Shown here: positions 18,964 to 28,488 of the stretch, piece by piece
Position numbering within the stretch: the stretch's first letter is position 1
How the letters are laid out: every line of letters starts with the position of its first letter
Origin: Amylostereum areolatum
Taxonomy: Eukaryota; Basidiomycota; Agaricomycetes; Russulales; Stereaceae
NCBI GenBank assembly: GCA_012932865.1
Contig: SAXG01000019.1
Span: 682,001 to 746,000, forward strand
Length of the DNA stretch: 64,000 nucleotides
Reading direction: 5' to 3'
Translations under genes and position numbers: made by a program
The notes under the pieces: model-generated
What the model saw: the letters and a program-made list of their open reading frames with translations, nothing else
What the model was told of the DNA's origin: nothing
The model's database searches: none

Positions 18964-21053
18964 AAACCCTGATTGTCTTTGAACATGTTGGCAGTGCGTG
19001 CGAACGTTTCACTGTCCATCTTGTTCACAAGCTTGGTGATCTGATCAATCGGGGATTCTTCCTCTGTTAGATTCGCTGTTCGTGCATTGATCGTTGTTTG
19101 GGTACGTTTCTCTGGGCAGTTCCTGGAGATGTGTCCTGGCTTCCGGCAATAGAAGTATGATCCTGATTTCTGGAGTTCGGTACGTTCTTGCGGGGTAAGG
19201 CGTCTGAAGTTTCGGCCGTTGTTTCCGGTTTGAATGGCTCTGGCGGTGGTGACGTTTCCTTTATTTCCGTTTCCTCTTCGGAATGGAACGTACGTCTGTG
19301 GTTTCTTGTATAGGAGGGTGAGATCGCTCGTCGGGTTCATTGGTCTCGTATAATGTCGTTGGAATGCTTGAGCTTCTCGCCAGTTATTATCGATGCGCAA
19401 TGCGAGTTCATACCATTCGTCAATATCGTTCGAGATGTGATCTCTCTTGAGGATCTCGACTATGATATCGTTGCGCAGTCCTCTCTTAAATTGGTCGATC
19501 AATGCTTTATGATCGTATTCGGCTTCCATGGCATAGTCTCTAAAGATCGTGATGTAATCTTTGGTTTCCATAGTGCCTTGTTCCAGGCGCTGTATGTTGA
19601 ATCTGGCGTCTCTTCCGGGGTCTATTTCTCCAAAGGTTTCTAAGAAGTAGTTGCGGAATGCCATCCATGGAAGGTGTATTTCTGGGTCTATGCCGCGATC
19701 TCGTATCTTATCAATTTTGCTTATTAAGAGGGACGCCCAGTGAAGGGCAGGTCCATCGGTGAGATGCGAGAGTACAAAGGTTATCTTACGCATGTTGGTT
19801 TTGTACGTGTTGGGGAATGCTATGAAGCGAAGTACGCATTGTTCAATGAACTTTGCTGCTTTCGCTCGATCTCTTCCGTCGTATATTCCTAGTGTGTTTA
19901 GTTTGAATCCTTTGTCTTTGTCTTCGGGTTTAGATCCGATTGTTCCTGTTCCTCCTGGTGGTGAATGCCATGGTGGGTGTCTCGGTCCTTCCGGAAGGTC
20001 TGCAGTTGCTCCTCTTCCGAATACATAGTCTTGAACCTTTTTTCCTTTCTTATTATCAGCCGATCGGTCGGAAAGCGATGGTGACCGCGGTGATGGCATT
20101 TTCCATCCTATTGGTTCGCTTAAACCTAATCCTATGGGGAATCGAGTCTCATGTCTCGGTTTTGCGGGATCGGCTGGTGTTGGAGTTGCAGGCGTCTGGC
20201 GCGGTACATTAGTCTCTCCAGGGGGGACATTGCCAAGTGCGGTGGCGGGGTTGGGTATCGAGGTGGTGGCATCTCCCATTGTTGTGACGTTCTCTGATCT
20301 TCCGAATAGATTTCCTTGTCTTCCTTTTCTGGTTCCGAAGATATCTTCGTCTGATTTGACTGATGGAGATCTTGTTGATTTCTCTGTATGTCCTTCCGTT
20401 TCTGCTGCGCTCGATGGGCTGCCTTCTCGACTTCCTCCGGAATCGGACTTAATTTGGGGGCTTGATATAGTTCTCTCAGGTTCTGGCGCGGTTTCCTCTG
20501 GAGGCTGTGTAGTGGTTGCGGGTTCTTGAGGATGCTGGAGTTCGGTTTGAGGGTTCTGTGGTTCGGTTGTTGTATCGGCTGTGTCGGTATCGGGATCAAA
20601 TTCCCAGTAGTCCTTAATATTCCCGGTGTAAGGTTTCTCTTCGACTTTCTGTGCGTCCGGGTGTTTCCAGAGTTCTTCTGATGAGAGGGGCCCGATATGA
20701 GGTCTTGAATAATCTGGGCGCTTCCAATGTGAATTGTCGTAGGTTCCGTCTTCTTTTTCTCTTTTGGATCTGTCTTTGTAGTATTCTGCTGCTGGGGGAA
20801 GGTTGTATCTGTATATGGGTGGGTTCCACTGGTATGCGTATGTCCCTTTGCTTTCTTTTGCGGTGAAGGCTCCGTCGTGATAAAAGATGAGATTATAGGG
20901 ATCAAATGTCCAGTGATGATTTTCTTTTCCGTTGGGAAATTCTCGACTACAATCTGATTGGAGATAAGGGACTTCGAAGTCTGATGGTCTTTTCTCAGCG
21001 GGTTGTTCCGCTGGCTCCGTGGTGGGTGTTTTTCGTTTGACGCTCTGCGCCAA
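18960..21053 (-). CDS. gag: Gypsy-A gag
   Basis: This intact 697-residue ORF begins with MAQSVKRKTP about 40 nt after the 5' LTR. The N-terminal half is W/Y rich, then acidic, serine and proline rich. The capsid-like retrotransposon gag domain lies around residues 390-560 (KAAKFIEQCVLRFIAF, then HWASLL, then RDYAMEAEYDHKALIDQFKR). The zinc knuckle near residue 640 reads YFYCRKPGHISRNC. The first cysteine is Tyr (a TGC to TAC change would explain it), so this copy probably cannot form a normal knuckle. The ORF ends ...QGF at TGA 18960-18962, directly after a slippery heptamer. Confidence 0.9.
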   Translation of the reverse strand: MAQSVKRKTPTTEPAEQPAEKRPSDFEVPYLQSDCSREFPNGKENHHWTFDPYNLIFYHDGAFTAKESKGTYAYQWNPPIYRYNLPPAAEYYKDRSKREKEDGTYDNSHWKRPDYSRPHIGPLSSEELWKHPDAQKVEEKPYTGNIKDYWEFDPDTDTADTTTEPQNPQTELQHPQEPATTTQPPEETAPEPERTISSPQIKSDSGGSREGSPSSAAETEGHTEKSTRSPSVKSDEDIFGTRKGRQGNLFGRSENVTTMGDATTSIPNPATALGNVPPGETNVPRQTPATPTPADPAKPRHETRFPIGLGLSEPIGWKMPSPRSPSLSDRSADNKKGKKVQDYVFGRGATADLPEGPRHPPWHSPPGGTGTIGSKPEDKDKGFKLNTLGIYDGRDRAKAAKFIEQCVLRFIAFPNTYKTNMRKITFVLSHLTDGPALHWASLLISKIDKIRDRGIDPEIHLPWMAFRNYFLETFGEIDPGRDARFNIQRLEQGTMETKDYITIFRDYAMEAEYDHKALIDQFKRGLRNDIIVEILKRDHISNDIDEWYELALRIDNNWREAQAFQRHYTRPMNPTSDLTLLYKKPQTYVPFRRGNGNKGNVTTARAIQTGNNGRNFRRLTPQERTELQKSGSYFYCRKPGHISRNCPEKRTQTTINARTANLTEEESPIDQITKLVNKMDSETFARTANMFKDNQGF
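18963..18969 (-). promoter_or_regulatory. -1 frameshift site G GGT TTT, Gypsy-A
   Basis: Gag codons read CAG GGT TTT TGA. The heptamer GGGTTTT has the X XXY YYZ form and abuts the gag stop. Slipping back one base enters pol at TTG. Confidence 0.75.
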
Positions 21054-21080
21054 ACTGTAGGGTGAGCTAGTGTAGAGGAG

Positions 21081-21090
21081 AGCTCGTTCT
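21081..21090 (-). promoter_or_regulatory. Gypsy-A primer-binding site, self-complementary to LTR
   Basis: Two nt after the 5' LTR the minus strand reads AGAACGAGCT. This is the exact complement of AGCTCGTTCT in the LTR (21321-21330), which starts 34 nt after the start of the LTR TATAAAA (21358-21364). No tRNA 3'-end match of the usual TGG type is seen here. Confidence 0.7.
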
Positions 21091-21092
21091 AG

Positions 21093-21627
21093 TGTTAAGG
21101 ACGGTCCTTATCACGTGACAAGCGGCTCAGGCTACAGTACTCTTACGTGTGAGAGGTGGGATCAGGTGATCCAGACGTCTCGGTTGCGCGAAGGTTAGAG
21201 TCGAAAAGCGAAGCAGTAAGTATTCACGGAATACTTAGGCGAGCTTTCGACTTTAGTTTGGATTCTCTTTAGTAGACTTAAGAGGAGGTTCTTATTCAGA
21301 ACAGTCCTGTATTTACAAAGAGAACGAGCTGGGGAATAGCTCGCTCGTTGAGCCTCCTTTTATAGGAAAGGAGGTCGAGTAAATATATGTACATTCGGCG
21401 ACGGTTGTATCAAGTATCTACGGAGACGAACTGTGGCACCGTCGAGGCTATGCCGTTGGGACGGTGACGATCTGTGGCACCGTCGAGGCTATGCCGTCGA
21501 GACGGTGACGATCTGTGGCAGCGTCGTTGAGACGGTTACGAGCTGGGGCACAGTCGTAATCCGTCGTTTAGCGACGTCCTTCCTAGTAAGGCAATGAAAA
21601 ATGAAGTACCTTGGACAAGTTGTAACA
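21093..21627 (-). repeat. Gypsy-A 5' LTR
   Basis: This is the promoter-bearing LTR. The minus strand has TATAAAAGGAGG at 21364 downward. The segment AGCTCGTTCT at 21330-21321 is the likely 5' end of the RNA. It ends next to the PBS. Confidence 0.95.
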
Positions 21628-21632
21628 TGTGA

Positions 21633-22790
21633 GAGAGCAACGACGTGAACGGGGTAAGGTAGGAGCTATGGAAGCATGCAGTAAGCACTACGAGAAGTGA
21701 AGGGGGGTATGCAAATCGGTAGGAGGAGGGGTAAAAGAAGATTATGAAAGGTGCTTCGTAACATGTCGATCCGACGGGGGACCGGGAAAGTTGGGAAAGG
21801 GACGACGCTCGGGCTAATCTATGGTATCGAAGAGGGCGGGAAGAAATCGACCTGGGAGATGATTACTAAGGAGCATGGACATATTTCGGAAGCGACGTGA
21901 GCGGAGGTGGGTTAGGCTGAGCAGCGTGGGGCAGAGGCTGAGGTGGAAGCGGCGTACCTAAAAGGTGACCTACACTTCTCGACCAGCACTGAGCGGACAG
22001 AGGTGAGGACCGCCGGACCGCCGTCGCTATGCCGGGAGAAGTATTGGCTGGATGTAGGGCTTGACGCTGGATATCGCGTTTGATTACCACTTTGAAAGAG
22101 TAGGCTAGCGTCGTTGGGGGAGCTGTCACCAGCGGGAGCGAACCGCGAGCATACGCTGGCAGCGAGAGCTGCACTGGCGCTGGTCGCTGTCAGCGGGCAC
22201 TAGTCGCTGATGCGCTGATGCGCTGGTTTAGACGCTAGCCGACGCATGAATTTGAAATTTCAAGTTTTTGACGTGTCGTGTTCCGGGCGAGGCACCGTCC
22301 AAAATGCCACATTTCCGCTATAGATTGTCTCGGCCATCACGGCGCCGAAATTTTAAGTATAATCTGCGACGCAAGACATCTCAAAGCAGTCTGAAATAAG
22401 ACATTTTGGGCGCTTTTGTGCCAGGTACCCACAAGACCAAAACCTCAAATACTGAACCTCTCCCGGCGGACGCCGAATCAATCTATAATTAGTAATTTTG
22501 GCTACATTCTTTCACCAGGGGTATCTATCCCAAAGGAGAAATATTGCATCGTCCCGACCGCGATCTTTATCCGGCGAAAGCATCACGTGCTAGATGTGTT
22601 TTGTCCTGGGTCGACACCCGTTCGAAAGTACAAATTTCAGCCGCCTTCCATCCCTTCCCTACTCAATCGAAAATTTGTCCTTTTATCCACTATTATATTA
22701 GGAATTTAACATTCTGGTATTTGTACTTTCGTCCCGCATTTCAAACTCATACTGACTCCGGAAAAATGGACTTCTGCCCGCGGTGTCTAG
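21633..22790. other. no supported gene
   Basis: No coding or element structure is recognised. A short GCTG/CGCTG-rich low-complexity patch lies at about 22140-22230. Confidence 0.4.
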
Positions 22791-23340
22791 TGTTAAGGAC
22801 GGTCCTTATCACGTGACAAGCGGCTCAGGCTACAGTACTCTTGCGCGTGAGAGGTGGGATCAGGTGATCCAGACGTCTCGGTTGTACGAAGGTGAAGGTT
22901 GATAGACGAAGCAGTAAGTCTTCGCGGAAGACTTAGGCGAGTCTATCGACTTAGTAGGCTTAGGATTCTCTTTAGTGCTTAAGAGGAGGTTCTTATTCAG
23001 AACAGTCCTGTATTTACAAAGAGAACGAGCTGAGGAATAGTTCGTTCGTTGAACCTCCTTTTATACGAAAGGAGGTCGAGTAAATATATGTACATAAGGC
23101 AACGATCGCATCGAGTATCTACGGGGACGTGACTGGGGCACAGTCGTGGCTGCGTTGTCGAGATGTCGACAAACAGTGGCACTGTCGTAGCTGTGTTGTT
23201 GAGATGCCGACGAACTGTGGCACAGTCGCGGCTATGTCGTCGGAACGGTTACGAGCTGGGGCACAGTCGTAACTCGTTGTTTAGCGACGTCCTTCCTAAT
23301 AAGGCAAGAGAAAATGAAGTACCTTGAACGAGTTGTAACA
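22791..23340 (-). repeat. solo LTR, diverged Gypsy-A family
   Basis: This 550-bp repeat starts TGTTAAGGACGG and ends GTTGTAACA like the Gypsy-A LTRs. It differs from them at many sites, including longer internal repeats. The TATA and the AGCTCGTTCT start segment are conserved. The five bases on each side (TCTAG and GTGCC) do not match, so no target duplication survives, and it directly abuts truncated copia sequence. Confidence 0.9.
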
Positions 23341-23342
23341 GT

Positions 23343-25723
23343 GCCTACATCTACGTCCGCAATCGCCTTCCCACCGCCGCTATCAAGGCGCACACCACGC
23401 CCTTCGAGCTCTGGCACGGGTCCAAGCCGGATGTGAGCCGTCTGCGCGTGTGGGGATGCACCGCATACGTCCACGTCCAGCGCGACAAGCGCAAGGGCCT
23501 GCAGCCGCACATGGTGAAGGCCGCCTTCATCGGGTATCCCGAGGGGTACAAAGGCTGGAAGTTCTGGGACCCTATAGCGAAGAAGGTCAAGACTTTGATG
23601 AGCGCGATTTCCCTCGCTCCAGGCTCAACAAGCCGCTCCTGCCCTCGCCTTCCGCTCCCCTCTTCCCTCCTCCGCCTCCATCGGAGCCTGCTCCCTCTCA
23701 GCCGGTGCTGGATGCCGGGGGAGACGACGACTCGCCCTCTGCTGAGCAAGACGAGCCTGATCTGCCTCCAGCTCCGCCTGCTGATGAGAATGATCAGAAT
23801 GCGGCCGATCCCGCTCCTGCGCCGCCTGCAGCCGATCCTGCACCTCCCTCTCCACATGCGGGTCCTTCGCGGCCTGCTCCTCGAGGGAGGAAGCGCGCCG
23901 CTTCGCCCACCGGTCCTCTGCGCCGTAGCATGCGTGACGCCGTGGTCAAGGCGCGATCGAACAGCTGGCAGCCTCAACCAGTGCCCTCCAAGGCGAAAGT
24001 GCGCGAGCCGCTTCCTGCAGTCGAATCCGACGAGGAGGACGATGCTCACAGCGACTCTCCTGAGCCGTGGGCGAATGACGACGTCTACTTTGCGCAGGAG
24101 ACGCCTGAGGCCGCCTTTGCCATCCACAACGCGTTGGAGACTGCCCTGCTATCCGCAGACGGCGAGCTGCTCTCCTACAGGCAGGCTATGCAGCGTCCGG
24201 ACGCGGAGATGTGGCTTGCAGCGTGTCGAGAGGAGCTCGACGCGCATGCAGCCAACGGCACCTGGTCTATCGCTTCCCTTCCCCCTGGCGCGCACGCCGT
24301 CACATCGCGCTGGGTGTTCAAGGTCAAGCGCAAGGAGGACGGCTCCATCGAGTGCTACAAGGCGTGCGTCGTCGCGAAGGGCTTTGCCCAGCGTCCTGGC
24401 TTCGACTACTTCGAGACCTTCGCTCCCACTGCCAAGTTCCAGGCCATTCGCACTGTCCTCGCCCTCGCCGCCGTCGAGGATCTCCACCTGCGCTCCATCG
24501 ACATCTCCCATGCCTTCATCAATGGCGACCTCGATGCGGAGGTCTACATGAAGCAGCCTGAGGGCTTCGAGGAGGGTCCTCCTGGCGCGGTCTGCAAGCT
24601 GCAGAAGTCGATCTACGGCCTCAAGCAGGCCGCTCGCCTGTGGAAGATCAAGCTGATGGAGGTCCTGTGCGACAAGATGGGATTCCGCTGCATCTACAGC
24701 GACGTGTCGATCTACGTGCTCCAGCGCGACGCTGTGCGCGTTCTCCTCCCTGTCTTCGTCGACGACGGCACCCTGGCGTCGAATTCGGAGCCCATTCTCG
24801 ACGAGATCATCGCCACTCTTCGCACGCACTTCAAGCTGCGAGATCTCGGCCCTACCTCCTTCCTCCTCGGCATCCACATCACTCGAGACCACTCTCTGCG
24901 CACCCTCTTCCTCTCCCAGCGCCAGTACATCATCGACACGCTTGCGCGCTACAACCACACCAACTGCCACCCTGTCACCACGCCTATGCTTCCTGGCTCG
25001 CGTCTGACGAAGGCCATGTCGCCCCAGAACGCTTCTGAGCGCGAATTCATGCAGAAGGTGCCCTATGGCAGTGCCGTCGGTTCCCTGCTCTACATCGCGA
25101 CTGCGACCCGTCCAGACATCGCCTACACTGTCTCCAATCTCTGCCGCTTCATTTCAGACCCAGGTCCTCAGCATTGGCGCGCCGTCCAGCACCTGTTCAA
25201 GTACCTCCAGGGTACGAAGGACTTGAAGCTCGTGTACAGGCCGACCGACGACTCCGAGCTGTTCACCACCTTCACAGACTCGGACCACGGCGGAAACGTC
25301 GACAATGGCCGCTCCACAGGTGGGTATCTCGTCCGGATCGGTTCTGGCGCTGTCAGCTGGAGCTCTCGCCTCCAATCGCTCGTCGCACAGTCGACGACCG
25401 AGGCGGAGTACATTGCTGCCGTCGAGGCTGGCAAGGAGATCGTCTGGATGCGCAACCTGCTCTCTGAGTTTGGATACACAGTCGAGGGCTCTTCGCTCCT
25501 GTACTCGGACAACCAGTCGTCTATCAATGTCTCGAAGAATCCCGAGCATCATGGGCGCATGAAGCACCTCGACCTGCGCTTCTACTGGCTGCGAGACGAA
25601 GTGGAGGCCGGCCGGATTGTTCTCAAGTTTGTGGGGACAAACGAGATGCCGGCCGACATCCTGACGAAGGCGTTGCCTCGGGAGCGCGTTGTGTGCTGCA
25701 GGGAGATGATGGGACTCGAGTAG
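23343..25723 (+). pseudogene. pol: Copia-1 integrase end, RT and RNase H
   Basis: The first frame (23343 to about 23600) reads AYIYVRNRLPTAAIKAHTTP and VWGCTAYVHV, the end of a copia integrase. A frameshift near 23590-23600 moves to the frame that is open to 25723 (757 residues from 23450). That frame has a proline-rich linker, then SRWVFKVKRKEDG, ARLVAKGF-like YKACVVAKGFAQRPG, FETFAPTAKF, DISHAFINGDLDAEVYMKQP and IYGLKQAARLW. The active-site box reads FVDD instead of the usual YVDD. RNase H is represented by FTDSDHGG, STTEAEYIA and KHLDLRFYWLRD. The main frame is otherwise undamaged. Confidence 0.9.
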
Positions 25724-25742
25724 GCGTCTCATCACGGGGGAG

Positions 25743-26193
25743 TGTTGAAGATATTCATTTATGTCTGATTTCTACACCTTTATTCCGTTCTATCTCCTTT
25801 CTATTCGCTTCTATTCCACTCCATTCACCCTATTATCGTCTCATTCCGCGTCTATACCCTCACATGCCCTCTCCACTTCACCTACTGTACCCATTTGTAC
25901 TGTACTTACTGTAGTTCAGCCTGAGATAGCTTCCCTAGCTTCAGTTTCGAGTTAGTTACCGCTTTAGGTCGATTCTCGGCTTATTCCGAGTTTCCTCCCA
26001 CACTCCGTGGCCTCTACCTGCAGCCACACGCGTCTGCTCCTCCTCAGTCGCTCATTCTGTGCTGCAGGTATGCCCCTTGCTTGTTTCTGTCTTATTTCTC
26101 AGTCGCTCATTCTGTGCTGCAGCAATCCACTGTTTGTGTCAGTTCTGAGCGTCCCTAGCTAGTTGGCTAGCCCCTTCAACTGCGACTTCAACA
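25743..26193 (+). repeat. Copia-1 3' LTR
   Basis: The LTR runs from TGTTGAAGATATTC to GACTTCAACA, 451 bp. It is the same length as, and similar to, the inverted solo copy at 30356-30806, which fixes the ends. Confidence 0.93.
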
Positions 26194-26228
26194 CTAGTTG
26201 GCTAGCCCCTTCAACTGCGACTTCAACA
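26159..26228 (+). repeat. perfect 35-bp tandem duplication at the LTR end
   Basis: The last 35 bp of the LTR (26159-26193) are repeated exactly at 26194-26228, so the LTR terminus occurs twice. Confidence 0.95.
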
Positions 26229-26344
26229 CAAGGACCCTCATTCCCATCCAGGGCTAGTACGCCTTGTATCAACAATATTGGAAGGACTATATGAGGGTTG
26301 CAAAGAGGTCCAGATAAATTCAGTGTCCTTTATTCCTGCCCTAC

Positions 26345-26776
26345 CAAACTGTCACAGATTGCTTCTTTTCTCTCTTTGTTTTCAGACCTTATACATGTGA
26401 CACGTCACGGCACATGGCTTCCCTCCGCATCACATGCTCTGACAACATCACTGCCCGGACTTCCGAGCGGAACTTCATCCCCTTATCTATGACATCATTG
26501 CTCCGGACTTCCATCCTCCGCCCCATGACTCCTTTCCTATTGTCTCCCCCCGCTTGCACCACTATCGCATTGCATCACACCATTGCTCCCACTTGTATAT
26601 AAGGACAGTGTTTCTCTCCCCTTTCCCTTAGACTGTTCATCTCGTCATACAGTACTGAGCTCGCGTTGCATTACCCTAGACCTGGCACTCTCGAATCCAG
26701 TTGTTCCCCTTGCTCCTCCCATTGTCGCGACTTAGGTGGTTCCTTTGGTCTCATAAACTGTGTTTCTGACACAAAC
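26345..26776 (+). mobile_element. solo LTR of the Gypsy-D family, TSD CAAAC
   Basis: The LTR occupies 26350-26771 (422 bp) and is similar throughout to the 423-bp LTRs of Gypsy-D. CAAAC flanks it on both sides (26345-26349 and 26772-26776). It carries CTTGTATATAAGG and a TAGACTGTTCA start segment. Confidence 0.95.
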
Positions 26777-27437
26777 CAATCCCTAACATTGTCAATATCT
26801 CATGAACAATGGCGAATCATCGATGCAGAAACACCACCAGTTTTATTTCAGGCCACTGTGTATGAAATTCTAGTCGATGCCCTATCCCAGATGTTCGGTC
26901 TTCCCCAAGACAATGGCCTATCTCGCATGCAAGCTTGGTTTATTCACGGTGTACACCACATAGCCGATGACAATACCTTATTGCTGCCCGATACCCAGAC
27001 TCTGTTCAATCAGGTGCATAACAAGGGAACTACTAAGCATTTAAAAAGAAAACTCAACATCAAAGATCTATTGCCATCTCTGTGTGGCCTATGCAATACA
27101 TCTATCCTGGACGGGACCAGCAAAGCACATCAGCTGCTGACCCAGATGGCCTTGGATTTCAGGATCTTTGAGGCTAGCCAAGGGCTACATTCATCTTCTC
27201 ACAGCATTCTGGCTTCTCCTGTAGCAATGGCACCTTTACCATCGGCAGCATGTTCTATTGCACATGTGCAGGATCAATTCCAGCCTACACCAGAAATGAT
27301 TGCGTGGGTCAAGGCTATGAAGTCTCTACAATATTTCATTGACAAGCCTATCACTCGCCATCCAAAGACATTCCCAAACTCAGCGCCTCCCCTGATTTGT
27401 CTCCTACAGAGCGGGCCATGGCTGAGACTCTAACCTT

Positions 27438-27820
27438 GGTCATGTCACAGATTGTCTCGATCCTTTCCCTTTTTGTTGCATTGTGTTCAGTCACATGATT
27501 ACATTTCCCATCACATGACGTCGTCAGCCTGACTCCTCTTATCTTTCCATCTATGACATCATTGCTCCAGACTCCGGACTCCCCCTTCTTTTTCCTTATT
27601 GTTCTCTCCCACTCGCACCATTCTCACATTGTCGATCTTGTACATATATAAGGCTCTCCTCTGCGTCCCTTTTCCTTAGATCATCCTCTTCGTTCCCCAC
27701 GTACTGCTTCGGCCCTACGCCTGGACTTGGACCCTCTCTTGCCAATCCATCCTCTTCTTTCTCTCTCTTCGGGTGACTTGGGATGATCTGCCAGTTGCTG
27801 GACCAATCCCTAACAGGTCG
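27438..27820 (+). mobile_element. solo LTR of the Gypsy-E 3' LTR family, imperfect TSD
   Basis: The LTR occupies 27443-27815 (373 bp), from TGTCACAGATTG to CCCTAACA. It matches the LTR at 56026-56397. Flanks are GGTCA and GGTCG, a 5-bp duplication with one mismatch. ATATATAAGG gives the promoter. Confidence 0.9.
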
Positions 27821-28488
27821 ATAAATACCTGGCCTTCCACCAGCATGCACCTGGCATATTGAAAGTTACGGCTCATCTTAATTCATTGGGCGCAAATCAT
27901 TCTGCTTAGTTGAAAAGCAAAGTTGGACTTTGGAATATGCTCGTTATACGGACCATCACATTTGGGAGTGAATTCCTTCTAGAGTATGGATGCAACTTTT
28001 GTGATCCATGCCATCTGCATAGTGTCAGGCAACAGGTCTTAGATGCTGGCCCCAAGAAGACATCATACTTCTGTGAGACTGGCATATACGGCACCAGTAC
28101 TGGCCACAAGTTTGAGAAATGCGAACAGCTCTGGAATGGGATACCACCCAATAGCAAACTACCTTGGGCCAAAAGTGATATGCCCAGCTTTGGTGTTATG
28201 TACCACTTCTTTAAACAGAAGGCATTTGTTGAATGCAGTGATTTGGCTGCCTTACTGCTCTCTGGTGATCATGCCCACGCAGGCATAAGTCAGTTTCCAA
28301 CTGTATCCGAAATGGGAGGCCTCATTCGTACTGTCAACAAAGATGCTGTTGCCGGTTTAAGACAGTTAGGTGTTCTACCTCCTAGACCAAAGAATATCAA
28401 GTTGCCTGCACACAAGTTCAAGAGGCATTTGGACAGTGGTATGAATAGACTGGAAGGCAGTTTACAGAGGCAGAAAAGGAATGAATGA

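Larger units (their letters stand above)
11345..21632 (-). mobile_element. Gypsy-A: full-length Ty3/gypsy chromovirus with extra 3' ORFs
   Basis: The element runs from 11350 to 21627 (10,278 bp) between two nearly identical LTRs of about 535 bp. It is flanked by the perfect target duplication TGTGA (11345-11349 and 21628-21632). Reading on the minus strand, the order is 5' LTR, self-priming PBS, gag, pol (protease, RT, RNase H, integrase, chromodomain), three additional ORFs, a purine-rich tract and the 3' LTR. The LTRs differ at only a couple of sites and pol has a single stop, so insertion is recent. The domain order and chromodomain place it with Tf1/sushi-like chromoviruses. At 10.3 kb it is long for this group because of the 3' ORFs. 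Confidence 0.95.
23341..26193 (+). mobile_element. Copia-1: 5'-truncated Ty1/copia element with 3' LTR
   Basis: The element starts abruptly inside the integrase C-terminal region, where the solo LTR ends. It continues through RT and RNase H to a purine tract (CACGGGGGAG) and a 451-bp LTR. GAG, protease and the integrase core are missing. The GC-rich, C-ending codon use differs from the other elements of the window. Confidence 0.92.
26229..28488 (+). pseudogene. unknown gene broken by two solo LTRs
   Basis: With the two LTR insertions set aside, one reading direction continues. The pieces are about 26230-26349 (VRLVSTILEGLYEGCKEVQI), 26772-27442 (HEQWRIIDAETPPVLFQATV, LQYFIDKP), then VDKYLAFHQHAPG from 27816 and 27910-28488 (FLLEYGCNFCDPCHLHSVRQ, then FPTVSEMGGLIRTVNKDAVA). 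The last piece ends in a basic tail at the TGA 28486-28488. There is a frameshift near 27380 and an in-frame TAG near 27907. The HCLLCN-like and CNFCDPCH cysteines hint at a metal site. I do not recognise the family. It could be a host gene or part of an unknown element. Confidence 0.55.

Noticed and set aside
24149..24970. 273-residue minus-strand ORF opposite Copia-1 RT.
   Set aside because: Antisense shadow of a C-ending codon-biased RT frame.
27443..27815. GGATGATCT near the end of this solo LTR is complementary to AGATCATCC near its RNA start, resembling a self-priming pair.
   Set aside because: The match is only 9 nt and lies inside the LTR rather than after it. It is not conserved in the sister LTR at 56026-56397, so it is probably chance.
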